Source of the DNA: Acetobacteraceae bacterium
GTDB lineage: Bacteria > Pseudomonadota > Alphaproteobacteria > Acetobacterales > Acetobacteraceae
Direction of reading: 5' to 3'
Assembly (NCBI GenBank): GCA_024280945.1
Contig: JAMXLO010000088.1
Coordinates: 124,001 to 188,000, forward strand
Length of the DNA: 64,000 nt
Positions 48,671-57,372 of this stretch are shown here, in pieces (positions within the stretch are counted from its first letter, which is position 1; each line of letters begins with the position of its first letter). The translations under genes and the position numbers were made by a program. Below the pieces are notes generated by a model that was not told where the DNA came from, did no database searches, and saw nothing but the letters and a program-made list of their open reading frames with translations.

Positions 48671-49999
48671 ATGGCGCCGCGTGTCGATACCGTCACGTCC
48701 AGCACTGATCTGCCCGCGCGCACCTCGGTCGTCGTGGTCGGCGGCGGCATCATCGGGACGTGCACAGCGTTCTTCCTGGCGCGCAAGGGCGTGCCGGTGA
48801 CGTTGTGCGAGAAGGGCCATATCGCCGGAGAGCAGTCGAGCCGCAACTGGGGCTGGTGCCGCAAGATGGGCCGCGACCCGCGGGAAATTCCGTTGGCCGT
48901 CGAGGCGCTGCGGCTATGGCCAGAGATGAACGCGCTCACCGAGACTGAAACCGGCTTCCGTCGTTGCGGGATCGTCTATCTGTGCAAAACGCCGGATGAG
49001 ATGGCGAAGCGCGAGGCTTGGCTGAAGGAGGCGCAGCCATATCAACTCGACACGCACATGCTGACGCGCGACGAGCTGAGCAGCGTGCTGCCTGGACTGA
49101 CCGGTGATTGGCAAGGCGGATTGCATACACCGAGTGACGGCCGTGCCGAACCGCAGAAAGCGGCACCGGCGATCGCCGCGGCGGCGCAGCGACATGGCGC
49201 TGTCATCGTGCAGCAATGCGCCGTGCGCGGGATCGAAACCAGGGCCGGCCGTGTCGCCGGTGTGGTGACGGAAAAGGGGCGCATCGACTGCGACAGTGTC
49301 GTGCTCGCGGGCGGCGTCTGGTCCCGGTTGTTCTGCGGCAACCTCGATCTGCGTCTGCCGCAGCTCAAGGTCATGTCGTCGGTGATGCGCACCACGCCGA
49401 TGGAGGCGGGGGTCGAGACGTCGTGCAGCGGCTTCGGCTTCGGCCTGCGCAAGCGGCTGGACGGTGGCTACACCGTCGCGAGCTGGAGCGGCAACGTGGT
49501 CGATATCGTGCCTGACACATTCCGCTTCTTCGGCGACTACCTGCCCTCTCTGCGATTGCAGTGGCGGAATTTGCGGCTGCGCGTGGGCGGCAAATTCCTG
49601 GAGGAATGGCGCACCCCGCGGCGTTGGGCGCTCGACGGGCCTTCGCCATTCGAGCAAGTGCGAACGCTGGATCCGGAACCTTATCAGCCGATCCTGGATC
49701 AAGCGCGTCGTCACGTCACTGAAGCATTCCCGGCGTTTCGCAATATGCAGGTGGCGGAGAGCTGGGGCGGCGTCATCGACGTAACACCGGATGCCGTGCC
49801 GGTTATTTCGGCAGTAGACACGCTTCCTGGCTTCTTCATCGCGACCGGGTTCACCGGTCATGGGTTTGGCATAGGACCAGGCGCGGGCCGCCTGATGGCG
49901 GACCTTGTTGCGGGTGATCCGCCAGTGGTTGATCCGAGCTCGTTCCGCTACAGCCGCTTCACCGACGGATCGCGACCGCAGCCATCACCGCTGGCGTAG
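48671..49999 (+). CDS. FAD-dependent amino acid/amine oxidoreductase (DAO family)
   Basis: A 442-residue flavoprotein of the D-amino-acid dehydrogenase / glycine-sarcosine oxidase superfamily. ATG 48671 (MAPRVDTVTSSTDLPA) precedes the dinucleotide motif VVVVGGGIIGTCTAFFLA; GEQSSRNWGWCRKMGRDPRE is close behind, and the C-terminal FAD contact is TGFTGHGFGIGPGAGRLMADL. It starts a co-directional run with DUF4242 and two racemase-fold genes. Oxidation of an amino acid or N-methyl amine is likely; the substrate is not known. Confidence 0.88.
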   Translation: MAPRVDTVTSSTDLPARTSVVVVGGGIIGTCTAFFLARKGVPVTLCEKGHIAGEQSSRNWGWCRKMGRDPREIPLAVEALRLWPEMNALTETETGFRRCGIVYLCKTPDEMAKREAWLKEAQPYQLDTHMLTRDELSSVLPGLTGDWQGGLHTPSDGRAEPQKAAPAIAAAAQRHGAVIVQQCAVRGIETRAGRVAGVVTEKGRIDCDSVVLAGGVWSRLFCGNLDLRLPQLKVMSSVMRTTPMEAGVETSCSGFGFGLRKRLDGGYTVASWSGNVVDIVPDTFRFFGDYLPSLRLQWRNLRLRVGGKFLEEWRTPRRWALDGPSPFEQVRTLDPEPYQPILDQARRHVTEAFPAFRNMQVAESWGGVIDVTPDAVPVISAVDTLPGFFIATGFTGHGFGIGPGAGRLMADLVAGDPPVVDPSSFRYSRFTDGSRPQPSPLA

Positions 50000-50067
50000 A
50001 GCAGAGGCTTGGCGCCTTCGAGGGGTCGTGGCACGGTGCGCCACCCTGATTTGACCTGGAGGAAAGC

Positions 50068-50355
50068 ATGGCCTTGCGCAAGTTCATCATCGAACGCGAC
50101 ATTCCCGGCGCGGGATCGCTCGAGCGCGAACAGCTGCGTGGTGCGGCCGCCAAGTCCAATGCCGTACTGAACCAGTTGGGCCCCGATATTCAGTGGGTGG
50201 AAAGCTATGTCGCCGCCGACAAAACGTTCTGCGTCTATCTCGCCAAGGACGAGGACATCATCCGCAAGCACGCAGAGATCAGCGGTTTTCCGGCGACGAA
50301 GATCACCGAGGTGCGCAAGATGATCGACCCAACCACCGAGCATCCGGGGTCGTAA
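50068..50355 (+). CDS. DUF4242 (SCO4226-like nickel-binding) protein
   Basis: A 95-residue ferredoxin-fold protein. MALRKFIIERDIPGAGSLER, VLNQLGPDIQWVESYVAADK and TFCVYLAKDEDIIRKHAE match DUF4242, whose Streptomyces member SCO4226 binds nickel. CTGGAGGAAAGC is a strong ribosome-binding site. Its stop overlaps the next gene's start (TAATG). Confidence 0.85.
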   Translation: MALRKFIIERDIPGAGSLEREQLRGAAAKSNAVLNQLGPDIQWVESYVAADKTFCVYLAKDEDIIRKHAEISGFPATKITEVRKMIDPTTEHPGS

Positions 50356-51005
50356 TGCGGATTGCGCTGATCCACGCGCTGAATCACTCCATCGCACCCA
50401 TCGAAGCATCGTTCGCAAGACTCTGGCCTGAGGCACAGCGCGCCAACCTGCTGGACGACACGCTGTCGTCCGACCTTGCGCAGGAAGGCAAGCTGACGCC
50501 CGCGATGACGAAACGTTTCCTGGACCTCGCGCGCTATGCGCGATCCTGCGGCGCGGACGGCATCCTGTTCACATGCTCGGCGTTCGGTCCCTGTATCGAG
50601 GCGTGCGCTCGCGAGCTGGCGCCCCTGCCAGTGCTCAGGCCCAACGAAGCCATGATCGAGGAGGCAGTCTCGCGGGCGGGGGCGCAGGGCCGCATCGGCT
50701 TGCTGGCGACCTTTGCTCCCACGCTGGCAACAATGCCAGCGGAGTTCGCCGCCATTGCACCCGACGTGACACTGGTCCCGGCGCTGGTATCCGAAGCTCT
50801 CGCCGCGCTGAACCGTGGCGATGCGGCCGAACACGACCGATTGGCGGCAGAGGCGGCACGCGAGCTGGAAGGCTGCGATGTCGTTGCACTGGCGCAGTTC
50901 AGCCTCTCTTCGGCCGCTGATCGCGTCGCTACCGCTACCGGGCGGGCGGTGTTGACCACGCCGGACAGTGCCGTGCGAAAGCTCCGTCGGTTGTTGAGCG
51001 CATAG
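50355..51005 (+). CDS. Aspartate/glutamate racemase-fold protein 1
   Basis: A 216-residue Asp/Glu/hydantoin racemase superfamily protein (MRIALIHALNHSIAPIEASF). The first catalytic Cys is at C74 in GILFTCSAFGPC; the second position reads VALAQFS with Q181 in place of the usual Cys, a pattern I know from other members of this subgroup. The TAATG junction with DUF4242 and a four-base gap to the second racemase-fold gene show one transcription unit. It may act as a decarboxylase, isomerase or racemase of a small dicarboxylic acid. Confidence 0.78.
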   Translation: MRIALIHALNHSIAPIEASFARLWPEAQRANLLDDTLSSDLAQEGKLTPAMTKRFLDLARYARSCGADGILFTCSAFGPCIEACARELAPLPVLRPNEAMIEEAVSRAGAQGRIGLLATFAPTLATMPAEFAAIAPDVTLVPALVSEALAALNRGDAAEHDRLAAEAARELEGCDVVALAQFSLSSAADRVATATGRAVLTTPDSAVRKLRRLLSA

Positions 51006-51009
51006 GCAA

Positions 51010-51795
51010 GTGCGCGTCTGGTATCAGAGCTTCGTCGATCCTGCCGAGCAGGCACCCTATATCGAGCGCCTGCGCGACAGGCTTCGGGCGATCGCCTCCC
51101 CTGGCATCGAGGTCGATGTGCACGGCATTTCCCCGCCGGACCGCTTCTTCCACCCGATCACGGAATTTCGCTGCGCGGAGCAGACGATCCACGCCGCGCT
51201 GGCGGCAGAGCGGGCCGGTTACGATGCCTTCGTGATCGGTCACTTCCAGGAGCCTGGACTGACGGAATGCCGGGGCGCCGTGGATATTCCGGTGATCGGT
51301 CTCGGCGAGGCCACACTGCTGTTCGCCTGCTCCATCGGACGCCGCATCGGTCTCGTGACGATCGATCCCGTCTTCGTCCCCTGGCATGAAGAACAGGTGA
51401 TCCGGCACGGCCTGTCGCAGCGGGTCGGCGGCGTCACAGCGATCAAGGCGGATCTGCCGCGGTTCATGCGCGCTTTCACCGATGCCGAGGAATATGTGCG
51501 GGTGCGGGCGGATTTTGTGCGCCAGGTACAGCCGCTGCTGCAGCGCGGTTGCGATGTGCTCATTCCCGCCGGTGGCCTGCCCATGCTGCTGTTCTCGCAG
51601 GATCAGCCGTTCGTGGTTGAGGGTGCCGTGGTGCTGGAAGGGATTGCCACGGTGGTGAAGACCACAGAGATGGCACTCGCAATGCATCGCCTGACCCGCG
51701 TGGCAGCGAGTCGCGCTGGCCTCTATTCACTTGCCCCGGCGGGGGCGATCGAGGATTTCCGTGCGGCGGCTAAAGCAGGCAAGCACTCCGCCTGA
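51010..51795 (+). CDS. Asp/Glu (hydantoin) racemase-fold protein 2 lacking both catalytic cysteines
   Basis: A 261-residue protein starting at GTG 51010 (MRVWYQSFVDPAEQAPYIER). The fold blocks of hydantoin racemase are clear (YDAFVIGHFQEPGLTECR, VIGLGEATLLFA, RIGLVTID, DVLIPAGGLPMLLF). The first catalytic Cys position is His (H78 in GHFQEPGL instead of xCFGDPGL), and the second is Ala (A187 in IPAGG instead of LGCAG). It is therefore unlikely to be a two-base racemase; a ligand-binding, decarboxylase or cis-trans isomerase-like role is possible. It converges with a 26-base overlap on the next membrane protein gene. Confidence 0.75.
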   Translation: MRVWYQSFVDPAEQAPYIERLRDRLRAIASPGIEVDVHGISPPDRFFHPITEFRCAEQTIHAALAAERAGYDAFVIGHFQEPGLTECRGAVDIPVIGLGEATLLFACSIGRRIGLVTIDPVFVPWHEEQVIRHGLSQRVGGVTAIKADLPRFMRAFTDAEEYVRVRADFVRQVQPLLQRGCDVLIPAGGLPMLLFSQDQPFVVEGAVVLEGIATVVKTTEMALAMHRLTRVAASRAGLYSLAPAGAIEDFRAAAKAGKHSA

Positions 51796-53272
51796 CACGG
51801 AACAGCGCCGCGATATCCCGTTGCGTGATCAAGGCCAATCGATCGGCTGCGAAGTGCGCCAGGTCGGGCTCGCCGCCGGCGTTGAGCAACAGCATGTAAT
51901 CGTAGCCGCATAGATCGGCGAGGGCTCGATAGTTCATCATTATGTCGGCGTGCTCGGCCAGTTCCTTATAGGAGATCAGGGTTTCCACCGGTTGCTGCGA
52001 CGGATTGTCGAACAGGAATGGCCAATAGGCACGACGTTCGATCAGCAGCAGAGCGGGCAAATGGGTATCCAGTTCGAGGCCGACGGACAGCGTGCGACTG
52101 AGCGGCACATGGTGCCAGTATTCAGGCGCTGCCGCGGACGTGACGTCGGCGGCCATCACGCGGGCGCCAGGTGGCACGGATGCGATGACTGTCCGCAGGT
52201 CGGTCACGTCGCGCTGATGTTCATGCCACGCGTAGCCTATGACTCCCATCCGGGTGGTGAACAAGACGGCAAACAGGCATGTCGCGTAAATCGTCATCAG
52301 CCGGTTCAGGCGTATTGGCTGTACTGCGGCGAAGAGTAGGAAGACCAGCAGAATTACAAAGCGTGTGTCGAGAAAATAGGTTCCTTTGAAAGCCCACGGT
52401 GCGACGACAAAACCGACTGTTGCCACCGCGAGGGCCACGCCGCCTGCAAGGGTCATCCGAAAGCGTCCGGTGGTGATGCAGGTGAGAAGAAACCCGGCAA
52501 CCGCGCTGGCGGTGATGATATCTAAAGCCAGGATGTAGTTGGAGAAGGGCAGGACAAGTTGGCGGAGCTTGTCGACGGCAGAAGTCCATTCGATGCTGTT
52601 GGAGAGGGATGCAAGGGGAGAAGCCAGGTAGAGTGCAAATGGCGTCGCGATCATTGGCAGCATAATGCTGATCCGCCTGCAGACGACGCTCGGCCTTTTC
52701 CGCGCTGACCAGAGTTGTTGCAGTTCATATCCCGCGATCAGCACAAAAAAGAACAGCAATCCCATCAGGTGACAGAAGAACAGCGTAATCGTCCCGAGGG
52801 TGGCGATAATCACCATCCGTTTGGGATGGCGATCACGCCAGGCAATCCAGGCCGCGGCGAGCAGCAGCGCCAACCCGATACCGGCGACAAAGTTGAGAAA
52901 GCCCAGAAGAAACGTCGCGTTATAGGCAACCAGCGCCGACGCCAGCGGCCAAGCCGACCAGTTGCCGCAGGTGGCGCGACTATAAGCGACCACCCCGATA
53001 ACGGGCAGCAACAGGCTGAGCCCCACAACGACGCGGCCTGCCATTTGAACCGGGAACACGTGCAGCAGCGGGGGCAGCACCAGGTCGATGCCCAGATCGG
53101 GGATGATCGCCCAGCGCGGCCTGTACATGCTCGACAGGATCGGATCGGTGTCGGCCGATGCCAGGACGACTGCTCGTGCCAGATGGTTGGGATAGTCCAG
53201 CAGAGGCGGCACGTCGACCAGGGCGAGGGGGGCGACAAGGATCAGGCACAGCAGAGCGAACGCCCATTTCAT
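51770..53272 (-). CDS. Polytopic inner-membrane protein, glycosyltransferase-like or unknown
   Basis: A 500-residue membrane protein with about ten helices. ATG 53272 (MKWAFALLCLILVAPLALVD) begins the first helix; GTG 53308 would add 12 residues. An early periplasmic loop has VDVPPLLDYPNHLARA, similar to the D-x-x-x-H region after TM1 in some GT-C-type or related membrane proteins. The C-terminal ~140 residues are soluble (ADVTSAAAPEYWHHVPLSR, CGYDYMLLLNAGGEP). No defined family can be named with safety. Confidence 0.7.
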   Translation of the reverse strand: MKWAFALLCLILVAPLALVDVPPLLDYPNHLARAVVLASADTDPILSSMYRPRWAIIPDLGIDLVLPPLLHVFPVQMAGRVVVGLSLLLPVIGVVAYSRATCGNWSAWPLASALVAYNATFLLGFLNFVAGIGLALLLAAAWIAWRDRHPKRMVIIATLGTITLFFCHLMGLLFFFVLIAGYELQQLWSARKRPSVVCRRISIMLPMIATPFALYLASPLASLSNSIEWTSAVDKLRQLVLPFSNYILALDIITASAVAGFLLTCITTGRFRMTLAGGVALAVATVGFVVAPWAFKGTYFLDTRFVILLVFLLFAAVQPIRLNRLMTIYATCLFAVLFTTRMGVIGYAWHEHQRDVTDLRTVIASVPPGARVMAADVTSAAAPEYWHHVPLSRTLSVGLELDTHLPALLLIERRAYWPFLFDNPSQQPVETLISYKELAEHADIMMNYRALADLCGYDYMLLLNAGGEPDLAHFAADRLALITQRDIAALFRVRRSACLL

Positions 53273-53337
53273 GGCAGGACTTGAGGCAGAAGCTGGCGCC
53301 GCGCACACTCCGGCTCAGGAACGGCAGGAGGGCGGAT

Positions 53338-54003
53338 ATGGATCTGGCACAGTTCCGTGCGACGGTAGCGCAGGCCGCGCCGCCGGAGGGGCTCAGCCTG
53401 GCGCTGCAGACGCTGTGGTGGGATGCGAAGGGTGATTGGAACCACGCCCATGCTTGCGCGCAGAAGGACGAAGGCGAGACCGGATCCGCCGTGCACGCCT
53501 ACCTCCATCGCAAGGAAGGCGACATGCGGAATGCCGGCGGCTGGTATAGTCGCGCGGGGCGCGAGCCGGCGACCGTATCGCTGGAAGAGGAATGGCAATC
53601 GCTTGCGGAAGAAGTGCTGACCGCACAGGCGGTCGACGGCGCGCGCGCGGCGATGGATGGGTTCATGGTGGCGTTCAACGCCAAGGATGCGGAGGCCATC
53701 CGTTCGCGCTGGTTCCATTTCCCGCACGCGCGCTTTCATAGCGGGCAGATCACCGTCATGCAGACGCCGACTGAATATCACAACACGGTCTGGGCCAACC
53801 AAGGTCCGTCGGCCGAATGGTCGCAATCGATCTGGGACTACGTCGAGGTGATCGATGCAGGCCCCGACAAGGTGCACTTCCGCGTCCAGTTCACCCGGGT
53901 CCGCGCCGACGGGAGCGCCATCGGCAGCTACCGATCGCTGTACATCGTGACCTACAAGGAGGGGCGTTGGGCCATTCAGGGCCGTTCGAGCTGGGCCGAG
54001 TGA
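53338..54003 (+). CDS. Two-module protein: short DUF-like domain plus SnoaL/NTF2-like domain
   Basis: A 221-residue protein from ATG 53338 (MDLAQFRATVAQAAPPEG). Residues about 1-85 contain LQTLWWDAKGDWNHAHACAQ and VHAYLHRKEGDMRNAGGWYS, a module I know as a free-standing ~90-residue protein in proteobacteria. Residues about 100-221 form an NTF2-like domain (MDGFMVAFNAKDAEAIRSRW, TVMQTPTEYHN, YRSLYIVTYKEGRWAIQGRS). No catalytic residues can be named. It leads a co-directional group with a flavin reductase remnant and an LLM oxidoreductase. Confidence 0.72.
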   Translation: MDLAQFRATVAQAAPPEGLSLALQTLWWDAKGDWNHAHACAQKDEGETGSAVHAYLHRKEGDMRNAGGWYSRAGREPATVSLEEEWQSLAEEVLTAQAVDGARAAMDGFMVAFNAKDAEAIRSRWFHFPHARFHSGQITVMQTPTEYHNTVWANQGPSAEWSQSIWDYVEVIDAGPDKVHFRVQFTRVRADGSAIGSYRSLYIVTYKEGRWAIQGRSSWAE

Positions 54004-54013
54004 CGGGGAGGGT

Positions 54014-54226
54014 ATGATTGACGCGGATGCCAAGACGACGACGCTACGGATGATCCCTTATGGGCCCTACGTCGTGACGGCGGATGATGGCAAAGGTACG
54101 GTCGACGCAGCCACAGTGAACTGGGTGACCCGGACCGCGTTTTCTCCTTTGATGGTGGTGGTTCGGCGCCGAGCCCTTGGCGACAATGTGTTCCACCGGG
54201 CAGCTGATAACGAGGTGCTAACATGA
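54014..54226 (+). pseudogene. Truncated flavin reductase N-terminus
   Basis: A 70-residue frame whose first 50 residues (KTTTLRMIPYGPYVVTADDG, TVDAATVNWVTRTAFSPLMV) match the N-terminus of a flavin reductase family protein normally about 160-180 residues long. After VVVRRRALGDNVF the match stops and the frame ends, overlapping the LLM gene by four bases (ATGA). The FMN-binding core is therefore missing. It is probably a relic of a reductase that once served the adjacent LLM oxidoreductase, although the coupling junction is still intact. Confidence 0.7.
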
Positions 54227-55377
54227 TCAGGAAATTTGCCACGGTTTATGCTGGCCATGTGGATTTGCCCGACCGTGGGCAGGATGCCACACCGGCGAAC
54301 GAACGGCGTTTCTCCAACTCGCATCTGGCGAGCGTCTTCGCCAAGACCGAGGCCATCGCCAAGGTGATGGACGATGGCGGCTGGGATACGCTGTGGCTGG
54401 CCGAGCACCACTTTCAGCAGGAGGGCTACGAGGTCATCCCGAACCTGCTGATGGCGGCGGTTCACCTGTCCCATCTCACCAAGAACCTGAAGATCGGCTG
54501 CGGCTTCAACATCACGCCGATGTGGCACCCGCTACGTCTGGCCGAAGATTTTGCTACCGCCGACATCATGACCAAGGGACGCACGATTTTCGGCGTTGGC
54601 CGCGGCTATCACACCCGCGAGGTGGAAGTGTTTGGCGCACCGATGCTGGATCAGAACGCCAACCGCGAACTGTTCGAGGAGCAGGTCGAGATCATCTTCA
54701 AGTCGTTCAATAACGAACGTTTCTCACACAAGGGCAGGCATTACACCTTGCCCCCCGAGGTGCCGTATCGCGGCTACACCTTGAAGGACCTGACGCTGGT
54801 GCCGCGGCCGATCCACCTGCCGGTGGAGTGCTGGCAACCGGTGGTCAGCGCATCCGCCCGCGGTCTCGACTTCATGGTGAAGCACAACATCAAGGGCGCT
54901 GTCGGTGGGGGTGCGGCGACCATGGAGCAGGGACCGATCACCGCGTTCCAGGCGGCCGCGCATCGCGCCGGGAAGGACTGGAAGCTGGGTGAGAACCTGA
55001 TGATCGGTATCGTCATCCACCTGGCTGACAGCAAGCAGCAGGCGTTGAAAGAGATCGTCCCCCTGTACGAGGAGCACGCCAAGATGTTTGCGCCTCTTGG
55101 CTTCATGCCGGGGATGACCAAGGAGCAGATCGCCGCAGTGGCCAAGCGCGGTGGTTGGTACGAGTCGGGGGTGCCGAAGGTCGAGCACTACATCAACATG
55201 GGCGGCTGGTTCGCCGGCACGTCGGATGAGCTGGTAGCTTTCCTGAAGCATCTCGAGGCGCGCTATCCCGGACTGGAACACGTCAATCTGTCGATGCCGA
55301 TGGGCACGCCGGAGGCAATCATGCTCGATCAGTATCGCCGCGTGACGGCCGAGGTGATGCCGCACTTCCAACGTTGA
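54223..55377 (+). CDS. LLM class flavin-dependent oxidoreductase (luciferase-like)
   Basis: A 384-residue TIM-barrel monooxygenase-like protein (MIRKFATVYAGHVDLPDRGQ). Family blocks: GGWDTLWLAEHHFQQEG, KIGCGFNITPMWHPLRLAED, DIMTKGRTIFGVGRGYHTRE and MLDQNANRELFEEQVEIIF. It uses reduced FMN, usually from a separate reductase; the gene directly upstream is only a reductase fragment, so reduced flavin must come from elsewhere, for example the flavin reductase at 31187. Substrate unknown. Confidence 0.9.
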   Translation: MIRKFATVYAGHVDLPDRGQDATPANERRFSNSHLASVFAKTEAIAKVMDDGGWDTLWLAEHHFQQEGYEVIPNLLMAAVHLSHLTKNLKIGCGFNITPMWHPLRLAEDFATADIMTKGRTIFGVGRGYHTREVEVFGAPMLDQNANRELFEEQVEIIFKSFNNERFSHKGRHYTLPPEVPYRGYTLKDLTLVPRPIHLPVECWQPVVSASARGLDFMVKHNIKGAVGGGAATMEQGPITAFQAAAHRAGKDWKLGENLMIGIVIHLADSKQQALKEIVPLYEEHAKMFAPLGFMPGMTKEQIAAVAKRGGWYESGVPKVEHYINMGGWFAGTSDELVAFLKHLEARYPGLEHVNLSMPMGTPEAIMLDQYRRVTAEVMPHFQR

Positions 55378-55440
55378 TGCGATCGAAGAAGGCGGACGCC
55401 GGCTCCTGGGGGCTAACGCGAGTGAGGCGAGGACAAGGCT

Positions 55441-56592
55441 ATGGCAACGCCGGCACCATTTTCTCTGAACGTCCCACAGGAGGCGATTGCCGACCTCCGC
55501 GAACGTTTGAGCCGCACCCGCTTTCCCGATCAGGCCCCTGGTGAGCCATGGGCATATGGCACGAACGTCGACTATCTCCGCCAACTTGTCGAGTATTGGC
55601 GAACCAGCTTCGATTGGCGTGCAGAGGAAGCGCGGCTGAACGCGTTTCCTCAGTTCAAGGCGCCATTGCACGACATCGACCTGCACTTCCTGCATGTGCC
55701 GGGGCAGGGGCCGAAGCCTTATCCGCTGCTGCTCATGCATGGTTGGCCCGGGTCGGTGTTCGAGTTCATCGACCTTATTCCGCGCCTGACGGATCCGGCG
55801 CGGTTCGGTGGTGATCCGGCCGATGCATTCACCGTCGTCGCTCCGTCTCTACCCGGCTACGGCCTGTCGTTCCGGCCTGGGCAGAAGCGCTTCGGCATCG
55901 AAGAGATCGCCGATTGCTTTGCTGATCTGATGACGCAAACATTGGGTTATCGGCGATTTGCGGCGCAGGGCGGCGACTGGGGTGGCATCACCGCTTCCCG
56001 CATGGGGTACGCGCATTCGGACAAGCTGATCGGCATCCATGTCAACCTGCTTGCGGTGCGCCGCGAAACGAACATGCTGGCCAACCCAACGTCCGAAGAG
56101 CGCATCTATCTCGACCAGCTGGCGCACTGGCTGAAGGAGGAGACCGGATACCAATGGATCCAGGGCACGCGCCCCCAGACACTGAGTTTCGGTCTGACTG
56201 ACTCGCCGGCGGGGCTGGCCGCCTGGATCATGGAAAAGTTCCGTATCTGGTCCGACTGCAACGGCGATGTGGAAAGCGTATTTGCCCGCGATCGGCTGCT
56301 CGCGAACATCAGTCTCTACTGGTTCACCGGTGCGATAGGTTCGTCATTCTTTCCTTACTACTTCCGCATGCATCGACCCTGGCCCATTCCGGAAGGTGGC
56401 AAGATATCCGTCCCGACCGGCTATACCGAGTTCCCTCATGAAATCCTGCGACCGCCGCGATCGCTTGCCGAGAAGACCTATCAGGACATCCGTCGTTGGA
56501 CGATCATGCCACGGGGCGGCCACTTTGCGGCGATGGAGCAGCCCGAGGCATTGGCAGCAGAGATCCGAGAGTTCTTCCGGCCGCTGCGCTGA
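55441..56592 (+). CDS. Epoxide hydrolase family protein (alpha/beta hydrolase with EHN domain)
   Basis: A 383-residue enzyme. The N-terminal EHN domain (FSLNVPQEAIADLRERLSRT) is followed by the oxyanion motif LLMHGWPGSVFEFIDLIP, the nucleophile Asp179 in GGDWGG and His361 in MPRGGHFAAMEQPE. The lid carries SLYWFTGAIGSSFFPYY. It opens epoxides to diols by an ester intermediate. It lies 63 bases after the LLM oxidoreductase and may act on the same route. Confidence 0.92.
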   Translation: MATPAPFSLNVPQEAIADLRERLSRTRFPDQAPGEPWAYGTNVDYLRQLVEYWRTSFDWRAEEARLNAFPQFKAPLHDIDLHFLHVPGQGPKPYPLLLMHGWPGSVFEFIDLIPRLTDPARFGGDPADAFTVVAPSLPGYGLSFRPGQKRFGIEEIADCFADLMTQTLGYRRFAAQGGDWGGITASRMGYAHSDKLIGIHVNLLAVRRETNMLANPTSEERIYLDQLAHWLKEETGYQWIQGTRPQTLSFGLTDSPAGLAAWIMEKFRIWSDCNGDVESVFARDRLLANISLYWFTGAIGSSFFPYYFRMHRPWPIPEGGKISVPTGYTEFPHEILRPPRSLAEKTYQDIRRWTIMPRGGHFAAMEQPEALAAEIREFFRPLR

Positions 56593-56601
56593 TTCGGCGA
56601 C

Positions 56602-57372
56602 TTAGAACAGCGGCGCATCGTAAAGCTCGGCGGCTTCTGCGCCGACCGAGACCTGCGGCTCAGAAGGGGGAAAATGCTGCCGGCGCTCCATGGCCGCCAC
56701 ATCGAGTCTAATGACGGTAAAGATCTGACGCAGGCTCCTGTCCGGTTCGCCGAAGGCCTTCAGCTCAGCTTCACCGAACAACGTATGGCGGTTTCCCGCC
56801 CCGCAGCCAAACGAACTGCGGTCAGCGCGCGCCGCCGTTAGGATGATCCGGCGGGGTCCGCGCAGGTCACGGATGAACGATCCGGAGTAGCAGGCGGACA
56901 CAACAATGATCGTCGGATGACTGGCGAGTGGCGCCAGCATTCCCGCAAGCGCGTGCGAACTCAATCCCGTAGTTTCCCCTTCACCGACTTTGCGCGCCAA
57001 CTCGTACGGCGCGCCATGCGTGCTGATGTGCACAAACATGATGTCACGAGGTCCAGCCTGCGCGGCGGCTGTACGGACGAAGGACAGGATGGTCGCATCA
57101 TCGGCGATGGGGAAGCGGCCGCCACGCGAATGCAGATTGCTGGCGATCATCGGCACGACCCGATAGCTGCTCTCTTCGCGCAGCTTGTCGCCAAGCAAGA
57201 CGACATCGTTTTCGGACCATTGCTCGGAATAGAGTGCCAGCCCGATATAGAACAGTCGCCCCCCCGCATCCCGAGCAGCAAGTGTTGTAGTCGGAACAAG
57301 CGCGATCGCGACAATAAACCATACCAGCCGGCGTGTGAGAGCGCCGCTCAGTGCGCTAGATCGCGATAGCAT
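56602..57372 (-). CDS. Secreted C13-family (legumain-like) cysteine peptidase
   Basis: A 256-residue exported protein. ATG 57372 starts a basic N-terminus and a hydrophobic signal or anchor (RRLVWFIVAIALVPTTTLAA). The clan CD dyad is visible: His119 in MFVHISTHGAP and Cys161 in TIIVVSACYSGSFI. The central segment FPIADDATILSFVRTAAAQA is typical of bacterial C13 proteins. It acts in the periplasm or on the envelope; the targets are unknown. Its start overlaps the 3' end of the decayed MFS gene by 25 bases. Confidence 0.85.
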   Translation of the reverse strand: MLSRSSALSGALTRRLVWFIVAIALVPTTTLAARDAGGRLFYIGLALYSEQWSENDVVLLGDKLREESSYRVVPMIASNLHSRGGRFPIADDATILSFVRTAAAQAGPRDIMFVHISTHGAPYELARKVGEGETTGLSSHALAGMLAPLASHPTIIVVSACYSGSFIRDLRGPRRIILTAARADRSSFGCGAGNRHTLFGEAELKAFGEPDRSLRQIFTVIRLDVAAMERRQHFPPSEPQVSVGAEAAELYDAPLF

